Shown here: positions 1 through 9,095 of the stretch, piece by piece
Layout of the letters: each line of letters opens with the position of its first letter
Numbering within the stretch: the stretch's first letter is position 1
Assembly: GCA_021732385.1 (NCBI GenBank)
Contig: JAKFVA010000004.1
Coordinates: 27,466-91,465, forward strand
DNA: 64,000 nt
Reading direction: 5' to 3'
Source of the DNA: Burkholderiales bacterium
GTDB taxonomy: Bacteria; Pseudomonadota; Gammaproteobacteria; Burkholderiales; Burkholderiaceae_C
Position numbers and translations under genes: made by a program
The notes under the pieces: generated by a model
Databases searched by the model: none
What the model was told of the DNA's origin: nothing
Seen by the model: only the letters and a program-made list of their open reading frames with translations

Positions 1-1
1 C

Positions 2-118
2 ATACCCAACGCCCCAGCCCTTACTGCACCCCCAGCATTCGTGCCACACCCCGCTCATGAAGCGCCGGCACCCGTTGTTAACAGCAGTGAGAAACTTGCC
101 TTGCTCGGCAAATTCTGA
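2..118 (+). CDS. 3' end of an unidentified upstream gene (partial)
   Basis: An open frame enters from the left edge and runs 38 codons to a TGA at 116-118. The residues are rich in Pro and Ala and end in SSEKLALLGKF, which looks like a flexible tail followed by a short conserved-looking C-terminus. Codon use is compatible with neighbouring genes. No domain is visible and I do not recognise the protein. It could also be a chance open frame, because little of it is visible. Confidence 0.35.
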   Translation: MPNAPALTAPPAFVPHPAHEAPAPVVNSSEKLALLGKF

Positions 119-136
119 GCCTGCGCTACACTAGTT

Positions 137-272
137 TTGCACGCGACTGGCGATAGGCTGGCGGCTTTAGAAACAAATTCAAAGCTTGCCCGGCTGACGT
201 GGAATACCACTGGGAAGCGTGCCGCACTGTTTAACTGGTGCGTTCAGCCGTTCGCCTGGGCAGCCCTGTACA
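137..272 (+). promoter_or_regulatory. ZTP (pfl) riboswitch upstream of glyA
   Basis: The aptamer hallmarks are visible. A 5' strand GCACGC (139-144), followed by GACTGGCGA, pairs exactly with GCGTGC (217-222). A hairpin GTGG-AATA-CCAC (199-210) is followed by TGGGAAGCG. The near-invariant 3' element CGCCTGGGCA lies at 253-262. This order matches the ZTP/pfl class, which senses ZTP/ZMP, an alarmone of 10-formyl-THF shortage, and commonly precedes folate and purine genes including glyA. The placement before serine hydroxymethyltransferase, the main one-carbon entry enzyme, fits. Ligand binding is inferred from the class. Confidence 0.88.
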
Positions 273-297
273 CCTAGCTGTGCAAGGGACCTTTTTT
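264..297 (+). terminator. Terminator (expression platform) of the ZTP riboswitch
   Basis: CCCT (264-267) pairs with AGGG (285-288), and CAC (271-273) pairs with GTG (280-282) around the loop CTAGCT. Six T follow at 292-297. The hairpin begins two bases after the conserved aptamer 3' element and ends just before the glyA ribosome binding site (AGAGGA, 298-303). This is the usual arrangement for ligand-controlled anti-termination. The stem has an internal mismatch, so strength is uncertain. Confidence 0.6.
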
Positions 298-308
298 AGA
301 GGACTGCC

Positions 309-1565
309 ATGTTTAATCGCCAAACCCTTATCGAGCAAACCGACCCCGAGCTATGGGCTGCCATTTTGGCTGAGCACAAGCGCCAAGAAGACCACATTGA
401 GCTGATCGCCAGCGAGAACTATGCCTCCCCAGCCGTAATGGCGGCGCAAGGCACGCAACTCACCAACAAATACGCCGAGGGCTACCCTGGCAAACGTTAT
501 TACGGTGGCTGCGAGCATGTAGACGTGGCCGAGCAACTGGCCATTGAACGCGTGAAAGAACTGTTTGGTGCTAACGCGCATGGCTGGGCGGCCAATGTGC
601 AAGCCAATTCGGGCTCCCAGGCCAACCAGGCGGTATTGCTGGCGTTTTTAAAGCCAGGCGACACTATCTTGGGCATGAGCTTGGCTGAAGGCGGCCACTT
701 GACGCACGGCATGGCGCTGAACATGAGCGGCAAGTGGTTCAATGCCGTGAGCTACGGCCTGAACGCACAAGAGGCCATTGACTATGACGCCATGGAAGCC
801 AAAGCGCATGAGCACAAGCCCAAGCTGATTATTGCTGGCGCGTCAGCCTATTCGTTGCACATCGACTTTGCGCGCTTTGCCAAAGTGGCCAAAGACGTGG
901 GCGCCATCTTTATGGTGGACATGGCGCACTACGCTGGCCTGATTGCGGCGGGCGTCTACCCCAACCCGATTCCGCACGCTGACGTGGTGACCTCCACCAC
1001 CCACAAAAGCCTGCGCGGCCCGCGCGGTGGCATTATCTTGATGCGTGGCGAGCACGAGAAAGCCATCAACAGCGCCATCTTCCCCGGCTTGCAAGGCGGC
1101 CCACTGATGCATGTGATTGCGGCCAAGGCCGTGGCTTTCAAAGAAGCACTGCAGCCCGATTTCAAGCTGTACCAGCAGCAGGTGGTTAAAAACGCCCAGG
1201 TGGTGGCGCAAACGCTGACCGAGCGCGGACTGCGCATTGTGAGTGGCCGCACCGAAAGCCATGTGATGCTGGTTGACCTGCGCGCCAAAGGCATTACCGG
1301 CAAAGTGGCAGAAGCCGTGCTGGGCGAAGCCCACATGACCATCAACAAAAACGCCATCCCCAACGACCCTGAAAAACCCATGGTCACTAGCGGCGTGCGC
1401 ATTGGCACACCGGCCATGACCACGCGCGGCTTCAAGGAAGACGAAGCGCGTGCCACCGCGCATCTGGTGGCAGACGTGCTTGACGCGCCCAATGATGCGG
1501 CCAACATTGCCGCTGTGCGCGCCAAGGTTAGCGCCCTGACAAAGCGGTTTCCGGTTTACCGCTGA
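309..1565 (+). CDS. glyA: Serine hydroxymethyltransferase
   Basis: This cytoplasmic PLP enzyme converts serine and tetrahydrofolate to glycine and 5,10-methylene-THF, the main source of one-carbon units. At 418 residues it has the normal family length. The N-terminal block [11 protein letters not shown] and the [13 protein letters not shown] motif are present. The PLP lysine is K233 in [14 protein letters not shown] purine-rich ribosome binding site AGAGGA lies five bases before the ATG. The gene follows a ZTP riboswitch, so it is probably induced when folate one-carbon units run short. nrdR follows 16 bases downstream and is probably co-transcribed. Confidence 0.98.
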   Translation: MFNRQTLIEQTDPELWAAILAEHKRQEDHIELIASENYASPAVMAAQGTQLTNKYAEGYPGKRYYGGCEHVDVAEQLAIERVKELFGANAHGWAANVQANSGSQANQAVLLAFLKPGDTILGMSLAEGGHLTHGMALNMSGKWFNAVSYGLNAQEAIDYDAMEAKAHEHKPKLIIAGASAYSLHIDFARFAKVAKDVGAIFMVDMAHYAGLIAAGVYPNPIPHADVVTSTTHKSLRGPRGGIILMRGEHEKAINSAIFPGLQGGPLMHVIAAKAVAFKEALQPDFKLYQQQVVKNAQVVAQTLTERGLRIVSGRTESHVMLVDLRAKGITGKVAEAVLGEAHMTINKNAIPNDPEKPMVTSGVRIGTPAMTTRGFKEDEARATAHLVADVLDAPNDAANIAAVRAKVSALTKRFPVYR

Positions 1566-1581
1566 GCGCGCCTCGCCTTTT

Positions 1582-2031
1582 ATGAAGTGCCCGTTTTGCA
1601 GCCACGCCGACACCCAGGTGATGGAGACCAGGGTGTCGGAAGACGCTGACTTTATTCGCCGCAGGCGCATGTGCGCATCGTGCGACAAGCGCTTTACCAC
1701 GTACGAGCGGCCCGAAGTGAGCTTTCCGTGGATTGTGAAAAAAGACGGTCGCCGTATTGAATATGGCCGCGACAAACTGCTGGCCTCCATGAACCTGGCG
1801 CTGCGAAAACGCCCGGTCAGCACAGAGCAGGTTGACGCTGCGGTAGAGCGCATGGAAGAAAAACTGCTCAACCTGGGTCTACGCGAAGTGCCCTCAAGCC
1901 GCATTGGCGAGCTGGTAATGCGAGAGCTGAAAAAGCTCGACAAAGTAGCTTATGTGCGCTTTGCCAGCGTGTACCGCAGCTTTGAAGATATTGACGAGTT
2001 CAAAACCCTGGTAGACGAAGTGCGGCGTTAA
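1582..2031 (+). CDS. nrdR: Transcriptional repressor NrdR
   Basis: NrdR is a nucleotide-sensing repressor of ribonucleotide reductase genes. The 149-residue product begins with a zinc ribbon (C3, C6, C31, C34) and continues with an ATP-cone domain from about residue 46 to 136, with the typical stretch [13 protein letters not shown]. Length and architecture are standard. It lies 16 bases after glyA, an arrangement common in proteobacteria that couples one-carbon and deoxynucleotide supply. It converges with the pilus operon; the 42-base gap contains only a short GGCA/TGCC hairpin. Confidence 0.97.
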   Translation: MKCPFCSHADTQVMETRVSEDADFIRRRRMCASCDKRFTTYERPEVSFPWIVKKDGRRIEYGRDKLLASMNLALRKRPVSTEQVDAAVERMEEKLLNLGLREVPSSRIGELVMRELKKLDKVAYVRFASVYRSFEDIDEFKTLVDEVRR

Positions 2032-2073
2032 CGGGCACCGTGCCGCTGGCAGCCGCCTACCAGAAGCCGCAAG

Positions 2074-2514
2074 CTACTTCCAGCAAACGTCTACCGTTAC
2101 CGCGCTGGTAATTACTGCAGTAATAGAGCGCCGGCCCGTGTTGTCGTAAACCAGCCCACCGCATTTGTCAGTGGCCATTGAACCTTGCGGCACAGCCTGC
2201 AAGGCAAAAGTGCTTACGGTAGGGGTACCGGTGAAACCTATAGCGTAAGTTTGCGCCGAGGATGCCTCGCGCGGCACCCGAGCCAAGTTGGCTGGCAGGG
2301 CCACCGCAACGTTGGCGCGGTCAACGTCGTAGCGGTCGTTTTGCGAATAAAAGCGCTGCATGAACTGGGCCGTTTCCAGCAACTGTCCACGCGCCTCGGC
2401 CCGGCGCGACTTGTTGACTTGCTCACGGTAGCTGGGCAAAGCCACCGCGGCCAGGATGCCGATGATGGCTACGGTAATCATGACCTCAATCAGCGTAAAG
2501 CCTTTGGCTCGCAT
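2074..2514 (-). CDS. pilE: Type IV pilin-like protein PilE
   Basis: This is a 146-residue prepilin. A short leader MRAKG is followed by the prepilin peptidase site G5^F6, with the conserved Glu at mature position 5 (E10) and a hydrophobic N-terminal helix. Two cysteines, C118 and C144, probably close the C-terminal disulfide loop of a pilin. It is the last gene of the minor-pilin operon, 27 bases after pilY1, the position where PilE-type minor pilins occur. It should be cleaved by PilD and assembled in the inner membrane. It could serve as a minor rather than a major subunit; the position favours minor. Confidence 0.9.
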   Translation of the reverse strand: MRAKGFTLIEVMITVAIIGILAAVALPSYREQVNKSRRAEARGQLLETAQFMQRFYSQNDRYDVDRANVAVALPANLARVPREASSAQTYAIGFTGTPTVSTFALQAVPQGSMATDKCGGLVYDNTGRRSITAVITSAVTVDVCWK

Positions 2515-2541
2515 AAATTATTTCCGATGTATAGCAAAGCG

Positions 2542-5500
2542 TTAAAAAGGCGGCGCAAACAATTGACGCCAATTCCGTCGATAAGAAGATGCAGAACATG
2601 CATATTTTCTGCTTCCTGGCTCAGCATCCACTGTATATCCGCAGGTTTGGTCTGGTGGTGCCAAGCAACTGTCAATGCCTGCGCCGTAACATGGAACACA
2701 GTTAGGTCCGGGGCACTGGCAGTTAGCGCCGGGGCAAGCGTTTATGCAAGGTGCTGTGCCGCAAGCGCAGGGGCCTACTTTGCAGAGTGACCCGGTAATG
2801 GGGCCCGAAGGCGGCGTAGTTAAATTTTTCCCCTTCTTTAATATCGCACCACTTCCATCGGCCGTGGTCTTGTATCCAGCTGCATTTGCGTTGTCTGTGC
2901 CATCAATTAGGCCATCGTTATTAGTATCAAACGTAGCCCCCTCCAAGCCAGCAGCACCTGTTAGCGGGTCAATCACAAAATTGTAGCCAATCCCGGTGTT
3001 ACTTACCTGGCAAGTGGCAGCAGCAGCAGAAGCAGGTACCAGCGTTTCATAGAAAACCCGACCATCAGCAACTTGTGGGTCATAGGTCAAACGTTGTCCC
3101 GCTTGTATGGTTAAAGGCAAGCGCCAACCTCTTGCAGTGGCGTAATTCACTCTGTTAGCACTAATGCTGAAATAGGATTGGGTTTCACTGCCCAGCACCA
3201 CCGTAATAGTATTGGTAATAGACTGCAAAACGAGCGAGGCTGTGCCTGATATTGGGCCAGTTGTCGTTGAACTGCTAGAGGAGTTGGCCCCAACAGCCAC
3301 CCTGTCCCACAAACCGTATAAAGTTCGTTCTCCCACAGTACCGGGATCACTTTCTTCAAATAACTTACCACTGCCCGTCAAGACCATTACGCCGCCCAGG
3401 GGATGCAACACATAGGTTGGCGCAGAAGTAATCGGCTCTGGTTGCCCTTGCCGATTCAATGCGCGGTATAAAGGTCTCGGAGTTGCGGCCGTGCTACCAA
3501 ACGCCACATCCCAACTGGCTGCCGTATTGCCTGAGAGATCAAATTTCCATACATTGCCAAGCAGATCGCCCCCATAAGCGCTAACGATGCGCTGTTGAAA
3601 GTCGCGCACCACACGCACTCCGCCCAAACCGTTTTGATTTCCTGCAGCAGTGCTGCCCACACCGGTGTCAATCCGTCTGATCAAAGCCCCCGTCAGGGCA
3701 TTGATGATGAATAGCTGCGCCCTGCGGCTGGTACTTTCGTAGCCGTTACCTGTAATGACCACCCAAGTACCATCACGCATCAAGCCTGCTTCAGGTGTTT
3801 GCAACACGTGCCCCAGTTCGTTGTAGTCACTAGCTGCACTGGATATTTCCCACAGAATATCGCTTGGGCCGGGAGGGTATAAGGCAGCTGTAGCAGTGCC
3901 AGCAGCAACCGCTGCACTTGGTGTTGGCACATTGATGGCGAACAAGTTCTTGGCACCGGCACCGCCACTGGCAACCACAATATTGCGCCAATCAGACGCG
4001 GCTGCGCTGTACACATCAGTCTCCAGCGCAGGCCCATCAACATAGTAACGGTGGTTGTATGGGGAGCTTGCCAAAAACCGTACCGTGCCCAACACAGCTC
4101 TGGGCATGAAAGCGAACGTCTCAGTTCCAGCCACGTCGCTAAAAACATGGAACATACCATCGTTTGCACCTACAAAAACCTGCGCAATTCGCCTGCTCTT
4201 GCGGTTCAAAAATTGCCGGTAGGTCGTGCGTCCAGGTGTGCCACTGACAGTAAAGTCATACGATAAATCCACCAAATCGCGCACCAAAATTGGTGACGAG
4301 TTCACTATGTCGCCTAAAGGACTGCTACGGCTGCGGTAAGTTGTCCCCTCGCCAGTGCGATCACCACGCAAATAAGCCACCAAGCCAGTACCTTGGGCGG
4401 CCGTCACATTCAAAGTAGCCGTCATACCTTGCGCTTGTAAATCAGCCCAGGTAAACGTCACCGCTGGTGTACTTGCATCTTTGTAGGTATAGATACGTCG
4501 ATTCGCAGGCAGCGGAATGCTGTCCGCAGCCTGCCACACAGGCGAATCGCCTTCGGCGTTGGCATCCAATGGAATAGCCGCCAGTCTGCCGGACCACACA
4601 CCAGTGCGGTATTCCGGTACGTATTTTCGAGTGCTGCTGGTGAGTTGCCGACCCGAGACAGCAACGCCTGCCTCACTACCTTCTCTGTCTTCAATACTCC
4701 TGACAATGCTGAGCAATGCCTCAGAGAACGCCGTGGGGTTGTTTGCGCTGAAAGCACGACCTCGGCTGTTAATACTGGCATGCCAAAGATCGTCAATCCT
4801 CGCACGCGCAGCAGTAGTACCCGCCGCTGGATTGGCCGTGCCGGTAGAAACATCCGACCAGTTCAGCGTGCCCGCGGTCAATGCTGGTAAGTCAGCTGGG
4901 TTGTTTAATATGCCATTCAGGCCAAACGCCACGGTGTAGTTCGTCATGCTTTGCCAAAACGCTGGATTCTCTGAAGTGCTCACCACCATGTTGGCCAAAT
5001 CAGGACGCAGGTCGTTTTTCCAGTAATAAGAGGCTACGTCGGCCAATGTGTTGGAGCGGCCATCACTGTAGGGCCGCGCGGCCGTATTGTTGTAAATACG
5101 CCCATCGGGGCCGTTGATCGTCGGGCCCGTGGTGCTGTCGTTATCAGCCCGTGCAGCGGCAAGGCTGGCCTGTACATCGTTCCAAGAGCCGTCAGTGGTC
5201 AAGACGTGGTAGGCACGCCGACAGCCAAGCTGCGGCGTGGTGTCGTTAGTGCCAGGCGTGTTGCCCCATGGGCCACTGTTATCGCTGCGGCTGTAATACT
5301 GCCCTATATCACCAGTGGCACGCCGCAAAGGGGTTGGGCCCGTGACCTCAAGTGTGGTTAGCCAGGTGTAAAACTCCTGGCGGCCTGTGCCAGTAAACGG
5401 CCGCACGCCGCGCACCAGGGTTTGACTGTTTACGCCATCAATGCTGATAGAGCTGGCTTGGTTGATACGGCCATAGCCTAGGCGGTAGCTGGTAGGCAGA

Positions 5501-6285
5501 TTTTGAAACGCTTCAGCAGTGCCGCCGATAGCGGAAAACACCCGGCTGCGGTAATAGGTAAACCAGTTAGCGAAATTCTGCAGCTCTTCAACCAAGGTGC
5601 AGGTGCTGGCACTGGTCACGCAATCGCTGCGCTCAGCGGCACGCGGATAAAGCGTACCTGTGCCGCGAATCACGGTTTGTGTGTAACTGCCCAGTATTGC
5701 TGAATTGGTACCGTTGAGTGTGAAATATTGCGGTAAATAAAAACTCTCGGATGCTGGGCTTGTAGCGCAATTGGTCCGGCTGGTACACCAGCCTGCCAGA
5801 CCACCACCACTTAAGTTAACTGTTTGTGTTATCAACAAGTTGACAGTGGTTGTGACAGCCAAACGGGGGTCGATGACTGCAGCCGCAGGATTGGAGTTGG
5901 GAAAGCGTGTCAGGTCTGCACGAACCCAGGGCTGGTACCGCACAGCAGGGTTGTAGTACAGATTGTTAACCTGTGCCGACCGCATCTGGCGGTTGTAGAG
6001 GTTGGTCGGGTTGAACGTCGCAATAGCATTCTTTTGCCGCGTACCGCCAGTGCCCATGCCATAAGGCACCGTGCCTATGAAGCGGCCGTCTGTCAGGAAG
6101 AGGCACAAGGCATCTTCATGGCATTCGATATACATCGAACCCGAATCATCAAAGGTAAATACCAAGTTGGGCGCCACTGCCGGGCCAGTAACTATCAGGG
6201 GTGCTTGCGCAACTTGTGCGTGCAGAGCGCCTGCGCAAACTGCAACCCACAAAAACAGGCATAAACGCTTAATAGTTTGACGCAT
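2542..6285 (-). CDS. pilY1: PilY1-type pilus tip adhesin/assembly protein
   Basis: The 1247-residue secreted protein has a signal peptide ending near residue 23. A von Willebrand A-like segment with the metal-site motif FDDSGSM (about residues 44-50) follows. The C-terminal half is a PilY1 beta-propeller with motifs such as GANDGMFHVF and VVITGNGYES. A calcium-loop sequence DTNNDGLIDGTDNAN lies near residues 1119-1133. PilY1 caps type IV pili and controls extension, retraction, adhesion and calcium-dependent signalling. The last 90 or so residues hold twelve cysteines in CxC and CxxC-like spacing, which I do not recall as a standard PilY1 feature. It is eight bases downstream of pilX. Confidence 0.95.
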   Translation of the reverse strand: MRQTIKRLCLFLWVAVCAGALHAQVAQAPLIVTGPAVAPNLVFTFDDSGSMYIECHEDALCLFLTDGRFIGTVPYGMGTGGTRQKNAIATFNPTNLYNRQMRSAQVNNLYYNPAVRYQPWVRADLTRFPNSNPAAAVIDPRLAVTTTVNLLITQTVNLSGGGLAGWCTSRTNCATSPASESFYLPQYFTLNGTNSAILGSYTQTVIRGTGTLYPRAAERSDCVTSASTCTLVEELQNFANWFTYYRSRVFSAIGGTAEAFQNLPTSYRLGYGRINQASSISIDGVNSQTLVRGVRPFTGTGRQEFYTWLTTLEVTGPTPLRRATGDIGQYYSRSDNSGPWGNTPGTNDTTPQLGCRRAYHVLTTDGSWNDVQASLAAARADNDSTTGPTINGPDGRIYNNTAARPYSDGRSNTLADVASYYWKNDLRPDLANMVVSTSENPAFWQSMTNYTVAFGLNGILNNPADLPALTAGTLNWSDVSTGTANPAAGTTAARARIDDLWHASINSRGRAFSANNPTAFSEALLSIVRSIEDREGSEAGVAVSGRQLTSSTRKYVPEYRTGVWSGRLAAIPLDANAEGDSPVWQAADSIPLPANRRIYTYKDASTPAVTFTWADLQAQGMTATLNVTAAQGTGLVAYLRGDRTGEGTTYRSRSSPLGDIVNSSPILVRDLVDLSYDFTVSGTPGRTTYRQFLNRKSRRIAQVFVGANDGMFHVFSDVAGTETFAFMPRAVLGTVRFLASSPYNHRYYVDGPALETDVYSAAASDWRNIVVASGGAGAKNLFAINVPTPSAAVAAGTATAALYPPGPSDILWEISSAASDYNELGHVLQTPEAGLMRDGTWVVITGNGYESTSRRAQLFIINALTGALIRRIDTGVGSTAAGNQNGLGGVRVVRDFQQRIVSAYGGDLLGNVWKFDLSGNTAASWDVAFGSTAATPRPLYRALNRQGQPEPITSAPTYVLHPLGGVMVLTGSGKLFEESDPGTVGERTLYGLWDRVAVGANSSSSSTTTGPISGTASLVLQSITNTITVVLGSETQSYFSISANRVNYATARGWRLPLTIQAGQRLTYDPQVADGRVFYETLVPASAAAATCQVSNTGIGYNFVIDPLTGAAGLEGATFDTNNDGLIDGTDNANAAGYKTTADGSGAILKKGKNLTTPPSGPITGSLCKVGPCACGTAPCINACPGANCQCPGPNCVPCYGAGIDSCLAPPDQTCGYTVDAEPGSRKYACSASSYRRNWRQLFAPPF

Positions 6286-6293
6286 ACAACACC

Positions 6294-6866
6294 TTATCTT
6301 CGGAAAAATGACTGAAGCCAGACTTCGCTGCCAGAGACTACCTGACCCGAACCATTGACACGGTAATCCGCACTGAAACCACGCGCAGTAATTAAATAGC
6401 TTTGGCGATTTTGCGCACCAAGCTCACCCGGAGGTAAGGGATTGAGCTCAATCATGCAGAGCGGCAAAACCGGCAAAGGTCGACTTGAGGCGTCAAGTGA
6501 ATTGGTCAAAACTGCCGTAATGGTGTTGTACATTGTGGAATTAGCCCAGTTAGCGGCAGTTCTCCACAACTCAATGGGAGTGTCAGGATCAGGGGGCGCT
6601 GGATTGATGGAGTAACTTGGCATAGCTGCAAGCAGATGATCTTCACAATTACGCAATGCAAGCTCAGCCGCCTGAGCGGCTGTCGCACTGGTTCTAAGGT
6701 TGCGAGAGACTTGCTCGCCAGAGATTGACCCCTGTACGGCCAGCAATGCTACCAATGTAAGAACCACCAACAAAATCAGGGCCGTAATCAAAACAATGCC
6801 GCGCTGACCACGCGCTGCAATGCGGCTTGGCCGTGAGAGAGTCGGCGTGGTGAATGTTGCATTCAT
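6294..6866 (-). CDS. pilX: Minor pilin/assembly protein PilX
   Basis: The 190-residue protein has a basic N-terminus and then a PilX-type hydrophobic segment (about residues 24-46, beginning GIVLITALILLVVLTL). The likely prepilin cleavage is after G23. As in other PilX proteins the mature position-5 glutamate is missing (Thr here). The start ATG overlaps the pilW stop by four bases (ATGA), so translation is probably coupled. It is predicted to join the pilus-initiating minor pilin complex with PilV, PilW, FimT and PilY1. Confidence 0.9.
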   Translation of the reverse strand: MNATFTTPTLSRPSRIAARGQRGIVLITALILLVVLTLVALLAVQGSISGEQVSRNLRTSATAAQAAELALRNCEDHLLAAMPSYSINPAPPDPDTPIELWRTAANWANSTMYNTITAVLTNSLDASSRPLPVLPLCMIELNPLPPGELGAQNRQSYLITARGFSADYRVNGSGQVVSGSEVWLQSFFRR

Positions 6867-7837
6867 ATGTAAACAAACTCCGCGCGATTTCTGAGTGTCA
6901 CTACCGAGGTGAAAGCGCGCCTCAAAAAACCGCCCGGCGAGGCAACTACATTACCTAGGCAATCCACATACGTAGCTGGCCCGTTTTGATTCGGCACCTC
7001 ACTGCGCATAACAAGGCAAACCTTGACGCTCACTACGCGGCCCCAGTTTGAATCAACCGAACCCCCGATGGCATCTACTTGCGTTGCAGTCATGTAACTG
7101 GTGATTTCACGTTGGATCGTATCGTTAGCCACACCATAGCGAAACACCATACTCTCCACATGCTGCATGATGGGCTGAGCGGCGTAGGCTATCGTGCCGC
7201 CATTACCGGCGCAATACAACTCTGAAGTTCCACTGTTACCGCCCTGCCGCACATAAAAGCGGGACTCAATTAATTTGTACGGCAACGCGCCACCAGTTAC
7301 ATCTGAAGTTACCGTTCCCACCACAGCGCTATTGAGGCAGTCGCTTGGGTTAGTGCCTACTGGCGATGTATTGCTTACATCACCCTCAAAACGAATGGCA
7401 ATGGCATTGCCATTCGTCGAAGCCGCGGTATTGCACTCCAACGCAAGTGCATTAGCTGCCGTAGTTGGATTTGAAAAGCCGTTATCACAACCACGAACCC
7501 CAGCGCCTGAAAAATTGCTGTCACTTGTCTTGAATGTTGTTGTACCGCTATCGACAGTCTTAGGTGCCAAAAGAACACGGGGAACGCTGAAACCCGACAT
7601 GCGAATGTAATTAGCCATGTAATTCATGGCAATAGCTGCATCTTCACTCATACGTGTACCGGCTTCCGACTGACGGCCTGTAGAACTGGTAGAGGTGTAA
7701 ACAGCCAAAATTGCCACCACGATTACCAAACCAATCGTGATGGAAATCATCAACTCAATTAAGGTGCGCCCGAGCTGGCTTGCATTCAGGCCACAACGCG
7801 AGCTTGGACGACTGTAACGAGTGGATAGCTTGTTCAT
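6863..7837 (-). CDS. pilW: Minor pilin PilW
   Basis: I place the start at the ATG at 7837, giving 324 residues. It overlaps the pilV stop in an ATGA, like the other junctions of this operon, although the frame is open 42 codons further upstream. The N-terminus then carries a class III leader with G23 before RTLIELMISI, including the mature position-5 Glu and a hydrophobic helix. The large C-terminal region has several Cys, as usual for PilW. Predicted role: a component of the minor-pilin priming complex of the type IV pilus. Confidence 0.92.
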   Translation of the reverse strand: MNKLSTRYSRPSSRCGLNASQLGRTLIELMISITIGLVIVVAILAVYTSTSSTGRQSEAGTRMSEDAAIAMNYMANYIRMSGFSVPRVLLAPKTVDSGTTTFKTSDSNFSGAGVRGCDNGFSNPTTAANALALECNTAASTNGNAIAIRFEGDVSNTSPVGTNPSDCLNSAVVGTVTSDVTGGALPYKLIESRFYVRQGGNSGTSELYCAGNGGTIAYAAQPIMQHVESMVFRYGVANDTIQREITSYMTATQVDAIGGSVDSNWGRVVSVKVCLVMRSEVPNQNGPATYVDCLGNVVASPGGFLRRAFTSVVTLRNRAEFVYI

Positions 7838-8382
7838 ATGCTGGTTCTGAAGTAAGCGCAACGCGGCTGTGGACTGACACCAGCAACCGCAGCAGCCGGG
7901 CAGTCGTTGTTGGAGGCAACTGACAGCCCTTCCGCTGCTGTTGCTTCGCTCCACATAATCCAAATATCTACCGCCAATGGATTCACCGGATCACGCAACA
8001 CATACGCATCACCGCCAGGTAAACGGCGGCGCAAATCGTTGCGCCACTCAACCAAGTCGACCGCAGCAATTTGGGCACTATTGCAAACGGCAGTAGGTGT
8101 GCATGCTGGAGAAGGCAATGCGATGACAGTATTTGAACTTACATAAACACTCGTCTTGTTGTAACTGTTGTCAATGAATCCTTTAAAGTTGGAACGCATA
8201 CGGTCAGCAAATTCACCCGCAAGTTGAACGCCGATAGTCTGAAACTGCGCGCTCTTGCCGTATTGCACAGAGGCCGCAGTCAAGCTGCCCAAAGCCAAGA
8301 GACCAAACGACATGATCAGCACAGCAATTAGCACCTCGAGCAAAGAGCTGCCATGCTGGTAAGTGTGAAATGAATTTTTCAT
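7834..8382 (-). CDS. pilV: Minor pilin PilV
   Basis: The 182-residue prepilin has the leader site G11^S12 followed by SLLEVLIAVLIMSFGLLALG, a typical PilV N-terminal helix with Glu at mature position 5. Downstream is the PilV-like GVQLAGEFADRMRSN segment. It overlaps fimT upstream and pilW downstream by four bases each. It is part of the inner-membrane minor-pilin complex. Confidence 0.93.
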   Translation of the reverse strand: MKNSFHTYQHGSSLLEVLIAVLIMSFGLLALGSLTAASVQYGKSAQFQTIGVQLAGEFADRMRSNFKGFIDNSYNKTSVYVSSNTVIALPSPACTPTAVCNSAQIAAVDLVEWRNDLRRRLPGGDAYVLRDPVNPLAVDIWIMWSEATAAEGLSVASNNDCPAAAVAGVSPQPRCAYFRTSI

Positions 8383-8942
8383 GAGTCGCTATTGGAACAA
8401 GCTGCAAAAGCGTCTGTCAGCAAGCGAGCCCGGCCTGCAAGCGAGACACAGACTCCGCGTTCGCGGTCAACGTTAAACGATGGCGCATTAAACGTCACAC
8501 GCCCAGCGCCCGAACTCATCAAGCCAGTAGGTCGAAACCTTAAAACCACATTGGCGGAACCCAGGTACAGAATGCCCCCGCTGTTAGTGATAGGGCCTTG
8601 GACCCGCAGCAAGATATCGTCCGCGTCAAACGTGCCATCGTTGTCGCGGTTAACAAAGATAATCCAGCCGCTCACCCAATCCCCCGCCCCGGCAGCGCAA
8701 CTCGGGCTACTCGACTCTGGGTTGGTGCTGCGGCACATGGCTACCGTCAGCCCGCTGCGAATAGCCTCCGAGCGGGCATAGCGAATTGAATTCATGAAGG
8801 TGTTGGCGTGGCCCGAAACAGCGTTGCGCTCAATCGATTCCCGAAAGCTCGGCGCGCCAAGTGCCAATAAGATGCTCACAATAGACATGACCACCAATAC
8901 TTCGATTAGCGTAAAACCACGGGCGGGGGCAAACCGTTTCAT
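8379..8942 (-). CDS. fimT: Minor pilin FimT/GspH family
   Basis: I chose the ATG at 8942 because MKRFAPARG directly precedes the prepilin cleavage site G9^F10 and the hydrophobic helix FTLIEVLVVMSIVS. The frame also stays open 14 codons upstream. The 187-residue product has the GspH/FimT C-terminal fold signature with SIRYARSEAIRSG. It is the promoter-proximal gene of the six-gene pilus operon and overlaps pilV by ATGA. FimT-type minor pilins take part in pilus assembly, and in some species in DNA uptake. Confidence 0.92.
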   Translation of the reverse strand: MKRFAPARGFTLIEVLVVMSIVSILLALGAPSFRESIERNAVSGHANTFMNSIRYARSEAIRSGLTVAMCRSTNPESSSPSCAAGAGDWVSGWIIFVNRDNDGTFDADDILLRVQGPITNSGGILYLGSANVVLRFRPTGLMSSGAGRVTFNAPSFNVDRERGVCVSLAGRARLLTDAFAACSNSDS

Positions 8943-9095
8943 GTACCGGATGTTAGTGCCTGCTCTAAGCCAAAAGTCCACCATCCGACAAGCGTGAGAT
9001 AAATTCAGTCAAGCGGTTCGCGCCAAGCATTCTTTTAACCACGCCTGAAGCCTTGTTCAACCCCGCCCCAGCCACCAGCACCGTCTACCCTCCCA

